Assembly: GCF_964204865.1 (NCBI RefSeq)
Contig: NC_135250.1
Span: 21,939,395-22,003,394, forward strand
Direction: 5' to 3'
DNA length: 64,000 nucleotides
Origin: Styela clava
Lineage: Eukaryota; Chordata; Ascidiacea; Stolidobranchia; Styelidae
The translations under genes were made by a program, and so were the position numbers. The notes below the pieces were generated by a model that worked only from the letters and a program-made list of their open reading frames with translations, was not told where the DNA came from and ran no database searches. Positions 1-10,879 of the stretch are shown here, one piece after another; within the stretch, counting starts at the first letter, position 1; each line of letters opens with the position of its first letter.

Positions 1-1
1 A

Positions 2-448
2 GTTGGATTTTTGCTTCGAAGCGAATTGAAAGTGAGGGTGATGGACATTGAAGTTCTGAACCTGGAATTTTTATGCCTTCTGCTCGTCGAAAAAGATACC
101 GTATTAGTGAGTATTTACAGGCCGCCATCTTATCCTTTGTCGAAATTTAGCAATGCGTTAAAGATTTTGTTAAAAGAACTTGCAAATCTGGATATGGACT
201 GTCTCATAATGGGCGATTTCAATGAAGATCTGTTGGCTGACAATAAATGTATCGAGCAGATGTTCAGCATTGCTGGCTTTACTCAGGTTGTTCACTCTTA
301 CACCACAGACGGCTGTACTCTTTTGGATCACGTGTACATAAAAATGAAAACATGTAAAGTAACTGTAGAATCATTGCCGACGTATTATAGCTACCATAAT
401 GGTATTCGAATAGCTTTGAGTTTCGTCCCAGTCCCCGTTTCACCCTAA
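2..448 (+). CDS. partial endonuclease/exonuclease/phosphatase-type domain of a transposon (Helentron-like or non-LTR)
   Basis: The reading frame is open from the window edge to a stop at 446-448, so the N-terminus lies outside. The visible peptide has endonuclease-family landmarks in order: YRPPS, GDFNEDLL, then TLLDHVYI and YYSYHNGI. In classical LINE endonucleases the last motif contains SDH; here it reads SYH, which may be decay or a family variant. The GDFNEDLL and LLDHVYI wording is most like the endonuclease fused to Helentron/PIF1-helicase proteins of marine invertebrates, from memory of the family. A Helentron origin is supported by the tandem array and hairpin modules just downstream. 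A non-LTR retrotransposon endonuclease remains possible. Confidence 0.6.
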   Translation, partial: VGFLLRSELKVRVMDIEVLNLEFLCLLLVEKDTVLVSIYRPPSYPLSKFSNALKILLKELANLDMDCLIMGDFNEDLLADNKCIEQMFSIAGFTQVVHSYTTDGCTLLDHVYIKMKTCKVTVESLPTYYSYHNGIRIALSFVPVPVSP

Positions 449-774
449 ATACATTCAAAATACGCAAGTTGTGATTAATCTATTTTTGTGAAGAGAAACG
501 TACAAAATACACACGTAGTGAATAGTTGATATTCTTTGGAAATAATTTACAAAGGTAGACCCTATGAATTCACATTCCAAGTTAGAGATACTCATATACC
601 ATGTTTCGACAGCATGACTCCTCGTGACATGTTTTGATGCAGCAAGAAACTATTTTAACGAGAAATAGGACAAAATGACTCATGCACGATTTAGTCACGT
701 GACCGGAAGTGCAGCCTCAACAGGCGAACACAAGTAGTGGTGGACCAACTGATCTCAAATACCAAGTTTGAGTT
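449..774. other. non-coding spacer between endonuclease fragment and satellite array
   Basis: No gene is recognised. The part from about 670 carries a motif with TTAGTCACGTGACCGG that recurs near 1050, so the array-related sequence already starts here in diverged form. Confidence 0.4.
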
Positions 775-2549
775 CTGTCTTTGACATTTTATATGAGGAA
801 CATGTCCATCAATAATTGTTATAAATTCCAACCCAAAACCGTTTATCAATTTTGAGAAACCACAAAAAAAAAAAACGCTCACTGGAGCGTGAAATCGTGG
901 TCTCATGCATAAAATTTGCATTTTGTTGTTAGTTGAGTACCTCTACACATTTGAGGTGAATTTCAAGTTTGTAGGACCAATTTGAAAAAAAAAATAATAA
1001 AAATATTAATAAATAACGTAAAATATGAAATGAAAAAATCACTCATACATGACTTAGTCACGTGACCGGGAGTGCTACCCCAAAAGGCTAACATAAGTTG
1101 TGGTGTATCAACCGACCTCAAATACCAAGTTTGAGTTCTTAATATTCAATAGTAATTGAGATATGCGAAAAAAACTGAAAATTATGCTATGTGCACTGGA
1201 GCGTGAAGCCGTGATCAGTCATGCATAAAATTTGCTATTTATGACGGGGGACTTATTATCTACATGTGGTGTAAATTTCAAGTCTCTAAGTAGTGTCGTT
1301 CTCGAGAAGAAGATGAAAATGTAAAATCCTATATTGCTCACTGGAGCGTATCGCCGAGGTCACTCATGCGTATCCTTGACATATCATATCCGGAACATGT
1401 CCATTAATCATTGTTATGAATTTCAACCCAATAGCATGTATCAATTTTGAGAAATCGCAAAAAAACTGAAGACGCGTTTTGCTCACTGAAGCGTGAAAGC
1501 GTGGTCAGTCATGCATAAAATTTGCAATTTATGACGGGAAACTTATTATCTGCATGTGATGTAAATTTCAAGTCTCTAAGTAGTGTCGTTCTCGAGAAGA
1601 AGATGAAAATGTAAAATCCTATATTGCTCACTGGAGCGTATCGCCGAGGTCACTCATGCGTATCCTTGACATATCGTATCCGGAACATGTCCATTAATCA
1701 TTGTTATGAATTTCAACCCAATAGCCTGTATCAATTTTGAGAAATCGCAAAAAACTGAAGACGCGTTTTGCTCACTGGAGCGTGAAAGCGTGGTCAGTCA
1801 TGCATAAAATTTGCAATTTATGACGGGGGACTTATTATCTGCATGTGATGTAAATTTCAAGTCTCTAAGTAGTGTCGTTCTCGAGAAGAAGATGAAAATG
1901 TAAAATCCTATATTGCTCACTGGAGCGTATCACCGAGGTCACTCATTCGTATCCTTGACATATCGTATCCGGAACCTGTCCATTAATCATTGTTATGAAT
2001 TTCAACCCAATAGCATGTATCAATTTTGAGATATCGCGAAAAAACTGAAGACGCGTTTTGCTCACTGGAGCGTGAAAGCGTGGTCAGTCATGCATAAAAT
2101 TTGCAATTTATGACGGGGGACTTATTATCTGCATGTGATGTAAATTTCAAGTCTCTGAGTGGTGTCGTTCTCGAGAAGAAGATGAAAATGTAAAATCCTA
2201 TATTGCTCACTGGAGCGTATCGCCGAGGTCACTCATGCGTATCCTTGACATATCGTATCCGGAACATGTCCATTAATCATTGTTATGAATTTCAACCCAA
2301 TAGCATGTATCAATTTTGAGAAATCGCAAAAAAACCGAAGACGCGTTTTGCTCACTGGAGCGTGAAAGCGTGGTCAGTCATGCATAAAATTTGCATTTTA
2401 TTGCTAGCTGAGAACTTCTGCACGTTTGAGGTGAATTTCAAGTCTGTAGGACCAATTTGAAAAAAAAATAATAAAAATAAATAATAATAAATAAATAATA
2501 ATAAATAAATAATAATAAATAAATAATAATAAATAATAATAATAATAAT
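775..2549 (+). repeat. 290-bp satellite-like tandem array, block 1
   Basis: The phrase CTCACTGGAGCGTG recurs at about 1192 (diverged), 1482 (as CTCACTGAAGCGTG), 1771, 2061 and 2351, giving a period of 289-290 bp. Each unit also has a second, similar half beginning CTCACTGGAGCGTATC, so the 290-bp unit is an old dimer of about 145-bp halves. The first units (775-1190) are more diverged. The last unit differs in its 3' half and runs into an AAT-rich tract. Middle units are nearly identical, which points to recent expansion or conversion. Confidence 0.9.
2457..2549. repeat. AAT/AAATAAT microsatellite
   Basis: A low-complexity run of AAATAATAAT-type repeats closes block 1 just before the hairpin module. 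A shorter equivalent lies at about 3358-3401. Confidence 0.9.
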
Positions 2550-2603
2550 AAAACACAGGAATACAATAGGTTCCCTGCTGACAAGCAGCGGGAAGCCTAA
2601 TAA
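2550..2603 (+). repeat. GC-rich hairpin module, copy 1
   Basis: Starts AAAACACAGGAATACAATAG and continues to TTCCC-TGCT-GACA-AGCA-GC-GGGAA, which folds into a stem with a GACA loop and a two-base bulge. The same module recurs at 3402 and 3471. A terminal hairpin after an internal tandem array is the arrangement known for Helentron-type elements. Confidence 0.75.
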
Positions 2604-2645
2604 TAACTAGAGCTGCGTGCAGCTTTAACAGGCTTCCCGCGTAAA
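2604..2645. repeat. second inverted-repeat segment, possible element junction
   Basis: Contains AGCTGC-GT-GCAGCT and then AGGCTTCCCG, the reverse complement of CGGGAAGCCT in the preceding hairpin module. It sits exactly between array block 1 and block 2 and looks like the junction of two elements or a terminal inverted repeat. Confidence 0.5.
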
Positions 2646-3401
2646 AAAAACTGAAGACGCGTTTTTCTCACTGGAGCGTGAAAGCGTGGTCAGTCATGCA
2701 TAAAATTTGCAATTTATGATGAGGGACTTATTATCTGCATGTGATGTCAATTTCAAGTCTCAAAGTAGTGTCGTTCTCGAGAAGAAGATGAAAATGTAAA
2801 ATCCTATATTGCTCACTGGAGCGTATCGCCGAGGTCACTCATGCGTATCCTTGACATATCGTATCCGGAACATGTCCATTAATCATTGTTATGAATTTCA
2901 ACCCAATAGCATGTATCAATTTTGAGAAATCGCAAAAAAACTGAAGACGCGTTTTGCTCACTTGAGCGTGAAAGCGTGATCAGTCATGCATAAAATTTGC
3001 AATTTATGATGGGGGACTCATTATCTGCATGTGATGTAAATTTCAAGTCTCTAAGTAGTGTCGTTCTCGAGAAGAAGATGAAAATGTGAAATCCTATATT
3101 GCTCACTGGAGCGTATCGCCGAGGTCACTCATGCGTATCCTTGACATATCGTATCCGGAACATGTCCATTAATCATTGTTATGAATTTCAACCCAATACC
3201 ATGTATCAATTTTGAGAAATCGCAAAAAAACTGAAAACGCGTTTTGCTCACTGGAGCGTGAAAGCGTGGTCACTCATGCATAAAATTTGCATTTTATTGC
3301 TAGCTGAGAACTTCTGCACATTTGAGGTGAATTTCAAGTTTGTAGGACCAATTTGAAAAAAAAATAATAAAAATAAATAAATAAATAATAATAATAATAA
3401 T
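2646..3401 (+). repeat. 290-bp satellite-like tandem array, block 2
   Basis: Units start at about 2667, 2957 and 3247 (CTCACTGGAGCGTG or one-base variants), again 290 bp apart and very similar to block 1. The last unit switches to the same diverged 3' half as block 1 and ends in AAT repeats followed by a hairpin module. The two blocks therefore look like two copies of one structure in the same orientation. Confidence 0.9.
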
Positions 3402-3524
3402 AAAACACAGGAATACAATAGGTTCCCTGCTGACAAGCAGCGGGAAGCCTAATAAATAAATAATAATAATAAAACACAGGAATACAATAGGTTCCCTGCT
3501 GACAAGCAGCGGGAAGCCTAATAA
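3402..3524 (+). repeat. GC-rich hairpin module, two tandem copies
   Basis: Copies begin at 3402 and 3471 (69 bp apart), both with AAAACACAGG and the TTCCC/GGGAA hairpin, separated by short AAT repeats. They close array block 2. Confidence 0.8.
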
Positions 3525-4599
3525 GTTCATGACTTCAATATGGTCAGCCTTGATTTTAGGTGTAAATAGTTGAAGGTTATGAAGGGTTGTTTTGAGAAAA
3601 AATAGCATCGCACAAATTTTGTTCGGCGCTGATAATAGCATACCATACATATTCAATATTTTAAAAATACTAACCGTAAAATACACCACACTTACAACTC
3701 CGCCGTAAAGAAAGTCGGCGGATGTCAAATTAATAATATTTAATGAATGAAAAGAGAGTTGGTAAGAAATTGGGTGCTGGATTGTTTATTTTTGGAAATA
3801 TTCATTTTATATGTTGGTTTTTGTGATTTAACATGTACATATCCTGGGCTGGTATGTAACATTGAATATATTATTATGTATGGGTCAAACCGTTCAAGTA
3901 CCTTCAAACACTGTTAAAAAATTGGCTGAAATTGTTCAAGTTGTTTCAATGGGGTAAAAGAAAAACTGCGGCTCTTTCATTGAACATGTGTCTTTGTACA
4001 TTGATAGTTTATACCTATATTACTGTAACTATAAAAACTACAATTAATTTTTTCTATTTTCCATTTTTCAACCCTTTTTTCCGAGTAAAGTATATTTTTG
4101 TAAAATCGTAATTTTGAAACAAATTATGCAATTTCTGTCTGGAATATTTTAAGACCTTGAAAGTGCTCTAGCCATTCTTTCAAATGAATTATTAGTGAAG
4201 GTGATTAAACTAGAATTTGAGGTTTTTATTGGGGTTTGAATCTGTCATGGTCAAATTTAAAAAAGAAGGACTTCAAAGATATAATTTCTTGGGCATTGAA
4301 AGGGTTTCAAGTCATATGAAAGTAAATCCTAGTAGGAATGTTATGGCTGCATAATTTTCACGAAGGGCCTACATTTACTCATTGGAAATGAGAGTGGCTA
4401 TAGCCGAATGAAGTGATACTACAAGATTCCATCTGTTTCTGTTATGTCAATTAATGAACAGTATATATCTGATTTTATATGTTTTTGTAAATCACAACAT
4501 TTACTTAACCCTTTTAATTACTCTGTGTCCTATGTGTTTTAATTATATACCCACCAAAGTATATTTTAATTATCTTTCAATGTCGTTTATTCATTTTGG
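3525..4599. other. non-coding stretch, nothing recognised
   Basis: AT-rich unique-looking sequence with no convincing coding frame. Long reverse-strand open frames here are low-complexity. Confidence 0.5.
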
Positions 4600-4602
4600 C
4601 CA

Positions 4603-4785
4603 ATGAAGGCCAAGTGGAAAGAATTGAACAATTTTGGCCAGCCGACTAGCGTGCAAAATTGTGGTGATTGGCAGACATTTTCAACGATGCTGTTACAAGA
4701 GAGGCATCGCGACTTCCAAGCACCCTACCACCAGGGAACGAATTATTGTCGAAGAAAAATTCAGTTGCTTTTGAGCGCTTGTTGA
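4603..4785 (+). pseudogene. possible Myb/SANT-like domain fragment
   Basis: A short open frame reads WKELNNFGQPTSV near its start, followed by W and F at spacings that recall the Myb/SANT-like DNA-binding domain found with Harbinger-type transposons and NAIF1. The resemblance ends after about 35 residues. No splice sites or neighbouring exons were found. It is probably a transposon remnant or a chance frame. Confidence 0.2.
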
Positions 4786-5434
4786 GCCTTGCACGTAAGA
4801 AACTGAAGTGCAATAACTTATAGAAAAATAAAAAACAATTTTTGAAAAAATATCCGAGACTCACAGATCATAAATGGATTGGAAATTTGAAGAAAAGTAG
4901 AAAGATAAACTGTCCTAATTTATTATAAATATATTCTTAACTGAATATTCACCATGCATATGAATTATAAAAAGGACGAACTTTTACAACTAAAATACAC
5001 CAATAAGAACATTTTGGTTCGGGTATGTAGTTTAAGTCGGGAACTGATAATTGGGAGCCTTCTCAAAACTCATATTTATATCTGCACATGTCAATTTACC
5101 AACATAGGCAAAATGATCGTGACTACGATAAAACATGCTTGTGCAAAGGGCAGGTCCGGTTTCGAGCCGATTTCATCAAATTGGGCCCCGCAACTTGAAG
5201 GGGCCCCAGCGTAGTGTGGGTCTCTTTCAGTGTTATGAAGTACAAAATACTACTGAATACGTAAAAAAAGTGCAATAATATTTCTCATGGTATTAATTTG
5301 TTATGCATGGGAAATTTAGTAAATTATCGCTATGTCACCATTAGCAATTAAATTCCTCTGTTCTGCTTTATTTCAGAAATTTTGATTAATATTTTTGTAC
5401 TGTTTTCTACAAAAGAATAAATATGATATAAAAA
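4786..5434. other. non-coding stretch
   Basis: No supported gene. A GC-richer patch around 5140-5215 stands out from the AT-rich surroundings but carries no recognised motif. Confidence 0.4.
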
Positions 5435-5626
5435 GAGCGCAGGTATTCAAGTAGTAACCAGAAAAGATCATTGGCGAAGGCAAAGGAAGCTGAAAAACAA
5501 AGAGGTGCTATTCGTAAATTCCTTATTCCCCCATCTATGAAGTGGCCAAGGATTGAGAATGAAGAAAATAACAACAGTTCAGAAAATAATATAACCATGA
5601 ATCCAATAACAGTTGATCAATCTTGA
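5435..5626 (+). pseudogene. N-terminal fragment resembling ZMYM1/hAT-type transposase-derived protein
   Basis: A frame ending in TGA at 5624-5626 has a lysine-rich opening (QKRSLAKAKEAEKQRGAIRK) followed by FLIPP. This is like the start of many ZMYM1-type, hAT-derived proteins, where a basic helix precedes a short KFF-like motif. There is no start codon at the 5' end, no zinc finger and no catalytic region nearby. I read it as an isolated 64-codon scrap. Confidence 0.35.
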
Positions 5627-5663
5627 AAATAAATTGAAGACAATCTCAAATCATCACATCAGG

Positions 5664-5757
5664 ACAGTCCCAATACAGAAAGCATAATCATAACCGGAAA
5701 AAAGCCCAGATAACAGTCCCAATACAGAAAGCATAATCATAACCGGAAAAAGCCCAG
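5664..5757. repeat. 49-bp tandem duplication
   Basis: ACAGTCCCAATACAGAAAGC and the following bases occur at 5664 and again at 5713, nearly identical apart from one A in an A-run. Confidence 0.9.
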
Positions 5758-7171
5758 TATCATACAATACATACCTTAAATTTGTTTTTGCAAGTATTAA
5801 ATGTCTACTTTTGTTTGGTTTGTAGGTTTTTTTTCATATGAAATATAAACACCCATGTATTTTTAACGCATTGAAACGACGTTGGGATACATAACTTATG
5901 GGATACTTTGATGTAGTCTAATTTTATATTTATACTCAAGTATAGGTACGAATCACTGATGAAAAATGTTGCAAAGAGCCGTCAAAATACCCGCTTATAA
6001 ACATAAATTTTGTGCTAACAAATTGCACGCAAAAATAATGCCTGCCAAAAATTGGGTTCATCAAACTTACGAATTGTTGAGTTACGTATTTATAATATAT
6101 ATGGTTAAATGAGCCACAAGTTATTGTATGCCCTGTAGATGAAATCGAGTAACCACCAACTGCTAAGGTAGTTACTTATAATCGCTTTCGAAGTAGCTGC
6201 TTGTGTGAGACTGGTTTATATGGCCTGGGGGCTTTTAATCAAATTCGTCATATGTTTGCCGTATAGGCAGGTAGGTGTCGTTGCATCTAGAAAGATCAGG
6301 TTTATAGAATATTATAGAATGGTAATTTTGGCCGTGATTCAATTAAGGTTGTGTAATATCAAAAAAGTCAGGTAAGAAATGTTTTTTATACATATATATA
6401 CAATATATAGTAAAAAATCTGTAAGAATTTTATAGTCCTCGTCGTTGGTGACACATCTGAATGCCGGCCGCAGACAGACTTGTCAGGCCAGTTCTACTGA
6501 ATGTCAACAAGATATTTAAGATCGCTGTTTCTGAATAAACTAAATTTAAATTTGTATCAATTTACGAGAGGTCAACATTACAGAGGCCTACTAGATAGTT
6601 TTCATGCAAATGCCTACGGATGAAATCTGTGACCGAATCGAGGGGTTGAGATTCATGACTCGTTTGTTAGTGCGTAATTGTTTGCGACGGCATTACCAAT
6701 ATAAAAATCACGTTATGGTCAGATAATTACTTGTTTATTGCATACTGTAAAGTTATTGTGAGGAGTCGCGTGTGAAACCCATGCCTATGGGTGTCGTTAA
6801 AGAATCTGTATATTGATTGAACTCCCCCGATAACATGTTTATGAAGCTGGTCTTGTGAGCTTTTGGAAACTTTGAGAACTTGTGCAGCAACAATGCAACA
6901 GCAACAGATGAAACTTGGAAGTTTAAAACATCGCAACACAAACTAAGAAAGTATGAATTTCTGATTCACGTGGTTGAAATATTAACGTTCTAGACTCCAG
7001 CTAGAGCAAGCATAAATTCTGTTGCCGTATCATGTGTACGTATAGTCTTTAAAGCTTATTTGCTTAATATAAATTTTACATGTTATATCCAGTCTACAGT
7101 TTACATTATGCTAGAATTAGATGGTGCTGATGTGGTCTTCATGTGAGTGAAATTGATTGGAGTCTGTGGAA
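5758..7171. other. intergenic region upstream of the mucin-like gene
   Basis: No gene recognised on either strand. The last few hundred bases should hold the promoter or upstream exon of the gene at 7194, but no clear TATA box with a matching start site could be chosen. Confidence 0.4.
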
Positions 7172-7183
7172 ATAATAATTTAG
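7172..7183 (+). promoter_or_regulatory. splice acceptor immediately upstream of start codon
   Basis: AATAATAATTTAG ends at 7183, ten bases before the ATG at 7194. It looks like a 3' splice site. It could receive an upstream non-coding exon or a trans-spliced leader; the sequence alone cannot tell which. Confidence 0.45.
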
Positions 7184-7193
7184 AGGAAGCACT

Positions 7194-10100
7194 ATGCAGT
7201 ACACAAGCTTGGTACCCTTTCTACTTCTGGCGTCGTTTCAGTCTATAGTAATATCCCAGTCAACGCTGAGCGACAATGCTGGCAAAACTTCACCGTTAGT
7301 TGTGACAACTGAGAAACTGAGCATGGCTGAAAAAATACAGAATGCATTCAAGTTTATGATGCTTCCAACACCAACAACGCCAGCTACAGAAACTCAAAAA
7401 TATTCGACAACAACTCCGATGATGTCAAAGGACGATGCCACCACTGAATACGACTTTTTCACGGTATTTGAGACTACAAATGAGTCACCAACGGAAGATG
7501 TGGTAGAAGTGCAATCAACAAGAACTCTACCTGTTACAGCCCCTTCCGGTACAAAAATGAGCACAAATTCCACCCAGACAACGACAAGTGGAAATAACGG
7601 AACGACTGATTATGTCTACGATTTCATCACAGTTTTGGCATCAACATTTGAACCAGAAGATGAAGAGTACCAAACTACCACTGCTCCTTCCACAACTATA
7701 AAGGTACTGTTCAATACAACAACTGCTGGAGAAACGAGCGCGGTGTCTACCAATGCCAAGCCAAAAAAACCTGGTTTCAATTTTGTTCTGCTGAATAATC
7801 CAACAACCAAAGAAGTTTCTATTCCTTCAACTACGACAACAACAGCCGTGATCAAAGATACTACTGAGATCGATAACGAGGAACAAACTACCGATTTCGC
7901 GTTCATGACAGTCTTCGAGACGACAGAGGAACCTGGCAAGGAGAAAGTTACCACTCCCGTGGCAACCACAACGTCTTCGACAAGAAGGCGAACTGTGCCA
8001 ACACCTAAAACGACTCATTCGACAACAAACGTACCCGCTCGAAAGACAACATTGCCGAAACGCCCAAAAACAACTTCAAAGAGGACTGAAAATGGTGATT
8101 CTGTATATGAATTTAAAAACACCGGCATCAAATTCATTATCAAATCGAGCACTGCATCGCCCAAAACAAAAAAGAAAACATCAAGTTCTACGAAAAAGCC
8201 CAAATTTTCAGCAAAAACGGACCACCCTGAGATTTGGGAGAATTTGTTTACAACCGATGAAGCAAACGGTGGCATCGCTATCGGTGGGGAATTTATTGAT
8301 GGTATCATCAAAGATGGTAGGTTCAAGTTTTGTGTATTCAAACATGTAGCGTAAAATAAATTCAAAGTCATATCTTTGCTATGCTTTTTTTAGATTATCA
8401 AACTGAAGCACCCGTGGTTGCGGGTGTGCCGTGGAATGGATCCTACTTTCCACATCCTGCCAAATTTTGGGCAAAACATTGGTACTGGATTTTGATAATT
8501 CTGTTGCTGATCATTTTTCTCTTCATTATACCGGGATTCTTCTGTCAGATTTACTTGTCAAAATGGTGTAAAAAGAGAAAGTAAGTTGGGTTCAGTTACT
8601 AACAGTCATGATATCATATCCATGTCTTAGCGCCTTCAGCGGCTGATATTTTATGGATCTCAATGTGTAGTGTTGGTATGATGAGTTACACTTCTAACAA
8701 AATCGGAAAATTTACTCATTTTCTCATATTTGAATGATAATATATTCTACTTTCATGGTATATATCACATTAAATTTGTTTCATTTTTAGATTACATGAA
8801 TTCTTTAGGAAAAGATCTCCGACATTTACTTTCGATAGAATTGGACGTGGAATTGGAATTGGAAGAAAGAAAACGGTCTCCGAAAAAGAAGACGATTACA
8901 TTGATGTAGAGAAAGGACACGAGTCATCATCGTTCTCCTCGTCAGGTATTTTTTTTTAGATTAGTTGATTGCTTGACTTTTCTATGGAAACTTATTTCAT
9001 TGCGTGAATCAAATGTTAATATTAGTATACTCAATTTTGGCTCGAAGAGGGATAATTGGTTTTTCACGTCGAACTAATTCTATTTTGGACAATCCTTGTC
9101 TCCGAAGTAATAGAGCATATATATATATATATATAGTTATTATATTGTGCAATCGGCGCATTCTACCCCTGTTCAGCTCAGTGAGCAATAAGTTAGAGTT
9201 GCAATCAGATTCAGTGTGCGATACAGAACAGATACTATGGAGTTTGAACTGTCAATGTAATTTTCAAAATTTCATATTGGGTATTCTTTAATGATTAATT
9301 TAAGATTTAATAAATTCCACTTTTGTACATGTTTTCAAATTACATTAGGCAATTCGTAACATATCGGCTTTCAAATTTTCTCATGTTTTGTTGTTATATA
9401 TAAATAATCAAAAACTACGTTGCGATGAATCTGTTGCACGAGAACGACTCGTTACGTTACAATTTGACTTATTCAGCGATTACTCATATATATGTTTTGT
9501 TTTAAGGCGTCAGTTCGCAAAGTGCACGTAAGTCCTCCGTGTCTTCAATTCACACCCATCCTGCGGCCAGTGTTCATGCAGCTGATATTGATCATCATCG
9601 AAGCCACGAAAGTAAAACAACCGAACAGATAGTTTCCACTTCTGAAAATGCTACTGTTATTTTCATTCCTGATCCGATGAGCAATGTTCGAATCACTGCG
9701 TTATCTGGGTCACATATGGAGTCAGTGTCACAACCTAACCAGTCACCGTCATTTGATTTTCCTGAACCTGTGATGGACGACTCAAACCATCCTCCACCAA
9801 TGTCGGACGTACCAGCTTCTATTCGTTCACAATCTGATATTGGTCTTGACATTGGTAACGAGGCTATCATAAAATCTAACAATATGACAAATTTACCAAC
9901 AGCTGTACCGTTGCAGCCCCCTCATAGACCACCTAAGCCTGAACACATGGCTCCTAAACCAGCCCCCGGTATCACTGCCCCTGAAAATAGACCTAAAAGG
10001 CGCTCGAAAAAAAAGAAGCCATCGAAGAAGAATTCTGATAAATTACGAAACGAAGGTCCACCACCAAGACGACATCGTGACAAAAAAGACGATTCGGAAG

Positions 10101-10822
10101 CGTCACAGCAGCGTAAACGACGTACGCGAGAGAGGACTGGTGACCGTTCCACTAAAAAGTCTAAAAATAGCACCAAGAAACGGCCTACAAGATTAACGGA
10201 AAAACACGTTTCAAGCACACAGTCATTAATGCATGCTGCGAAGAGTTTGGAAGATATATTGGACGCAATAACGAAATTAACTCGTGAGTATCCTGTGCCA
10301 GATTTACCCGAATTAAGTCGGCCGGTGAAAGAGAAATCACCACAGGAAAAGACACATCGGCCGCAAAATACTGATCGCGTACATAAAAATAATGTTGACG
10401 GTGGAAAAGACCCTGAACAAAATGAGAGGCACATACCTGATAAAGATATGATGCGTAGAAAACAGAAAAGAACAAAACATTGGGCCACTGAGCAACAGAA
10501 AATTGACCGAAGTCGAGACAAAAAGCGCAGAAAAGAGGAAAAACAACAAAAGAGATCACCTAGTTCAAGACGACGAAAGAAAAAAGAGGAGCGACAGAAA
10601 ACGAAGAAAGAGAAAACGAGAACGCCACGCGGTGAAATAGAGGAAAAGAAAGAGCCTAAGAAAAAGGTTCCCACTCTCAAGAAGGAAGATGTTACACCAC
10701 AAGATAGAACAAAGCAAGAGCGAAGGAGATTGAGACTCGAAAGAGATTTGAAAAAATTACAGAAGTATCACAATACTGTTGCAAAGAAAGAGGAAGAAAG
10801 TGCAGAATCTGTTGCGGACTAG
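7194..10822 (+). CDS. mucin-like single-pass membrane protein with long basic cytoplasmic tail (four exons)
   Basis: Exons 7194-8316, 8394-8580, 8791-8945 and 9507-10822 join in frame across GT...AG introns of 77, 210 and 561 bp (phases 1, 2, 1) to give 926 residues. Residues 1-22 are a signal peptide. Residues 23 to about 400 form a Thr/Ser-rich, presumably O-glycosylated ectodomain containing three copies of a motif like TTDFAFMTVFETT (83-95, 137-151, 232-244) and three hydrophobic motifs (AFKFMML, GFNFVLL, GIKFIIK). Residues 404-429 are one membrane segment, followed by KWCKKRK. The roughly 495-residue tail has a proline-rich patch with PPHRPPKP (626-633), two Lys/Arg-rich blocks (from about 650 and about 800) and a likely amphipathic helix at 728-759. 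I do not recognise the family. A surface mucin anchored to the cytoskeleton, or one whose tail can enter the nucleus, would be guesses. Exon phases strongly support one gene. Confidence 0.85.
9118..9136. repeat. AT dinucleotide microsatellite in intron 3
   Basis: A short (AT)n run inside the last intron of the mucin-like gene. Confidence 0.8.
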
Positions 10823-10869
10823 TGATGCGTATATACTTAAACAAAAAATTATTTCCAAAAGAATTTGGA

Positions 10870-10875
10870 AATAAA
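10870..10875 (+). terminator. poly(A) signal of the mucin-like gene
   Basis: AATAAA lies 48 bases after the stop codon at 10820-10822, which fits a short 3' UTR. Confidence 0.7.
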
Positions 10876-10879
10876 GTCG

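Noticed and set aside
775..3524. CRISPR-like array
   Set aside because: Repeats are contiguous 290-bp units without unique spacers in a eukaryotic context; it is a satellite.
3300..3728. 142-codon reverse-strand open frame
   Set aside because: It runs through AAT microsatellite, duplicated hairpin modules and low-complexity sequence, giving a repetitive hydrophobic peptide; not a gene.
8015..8371. minus-strand frame over the end of exon 1
   Set aside because: Shadow of the plus-strand exon, and it spans an intron.
9922..10680. 252-codon minus-strand frame opposite the last exon of the mucin-like gene
   Set aside because: It is the antisense shadow of a Lys/Arg/Glu-rich coding exon, with Phe/Ser/Cys-rich content and no independent signals.
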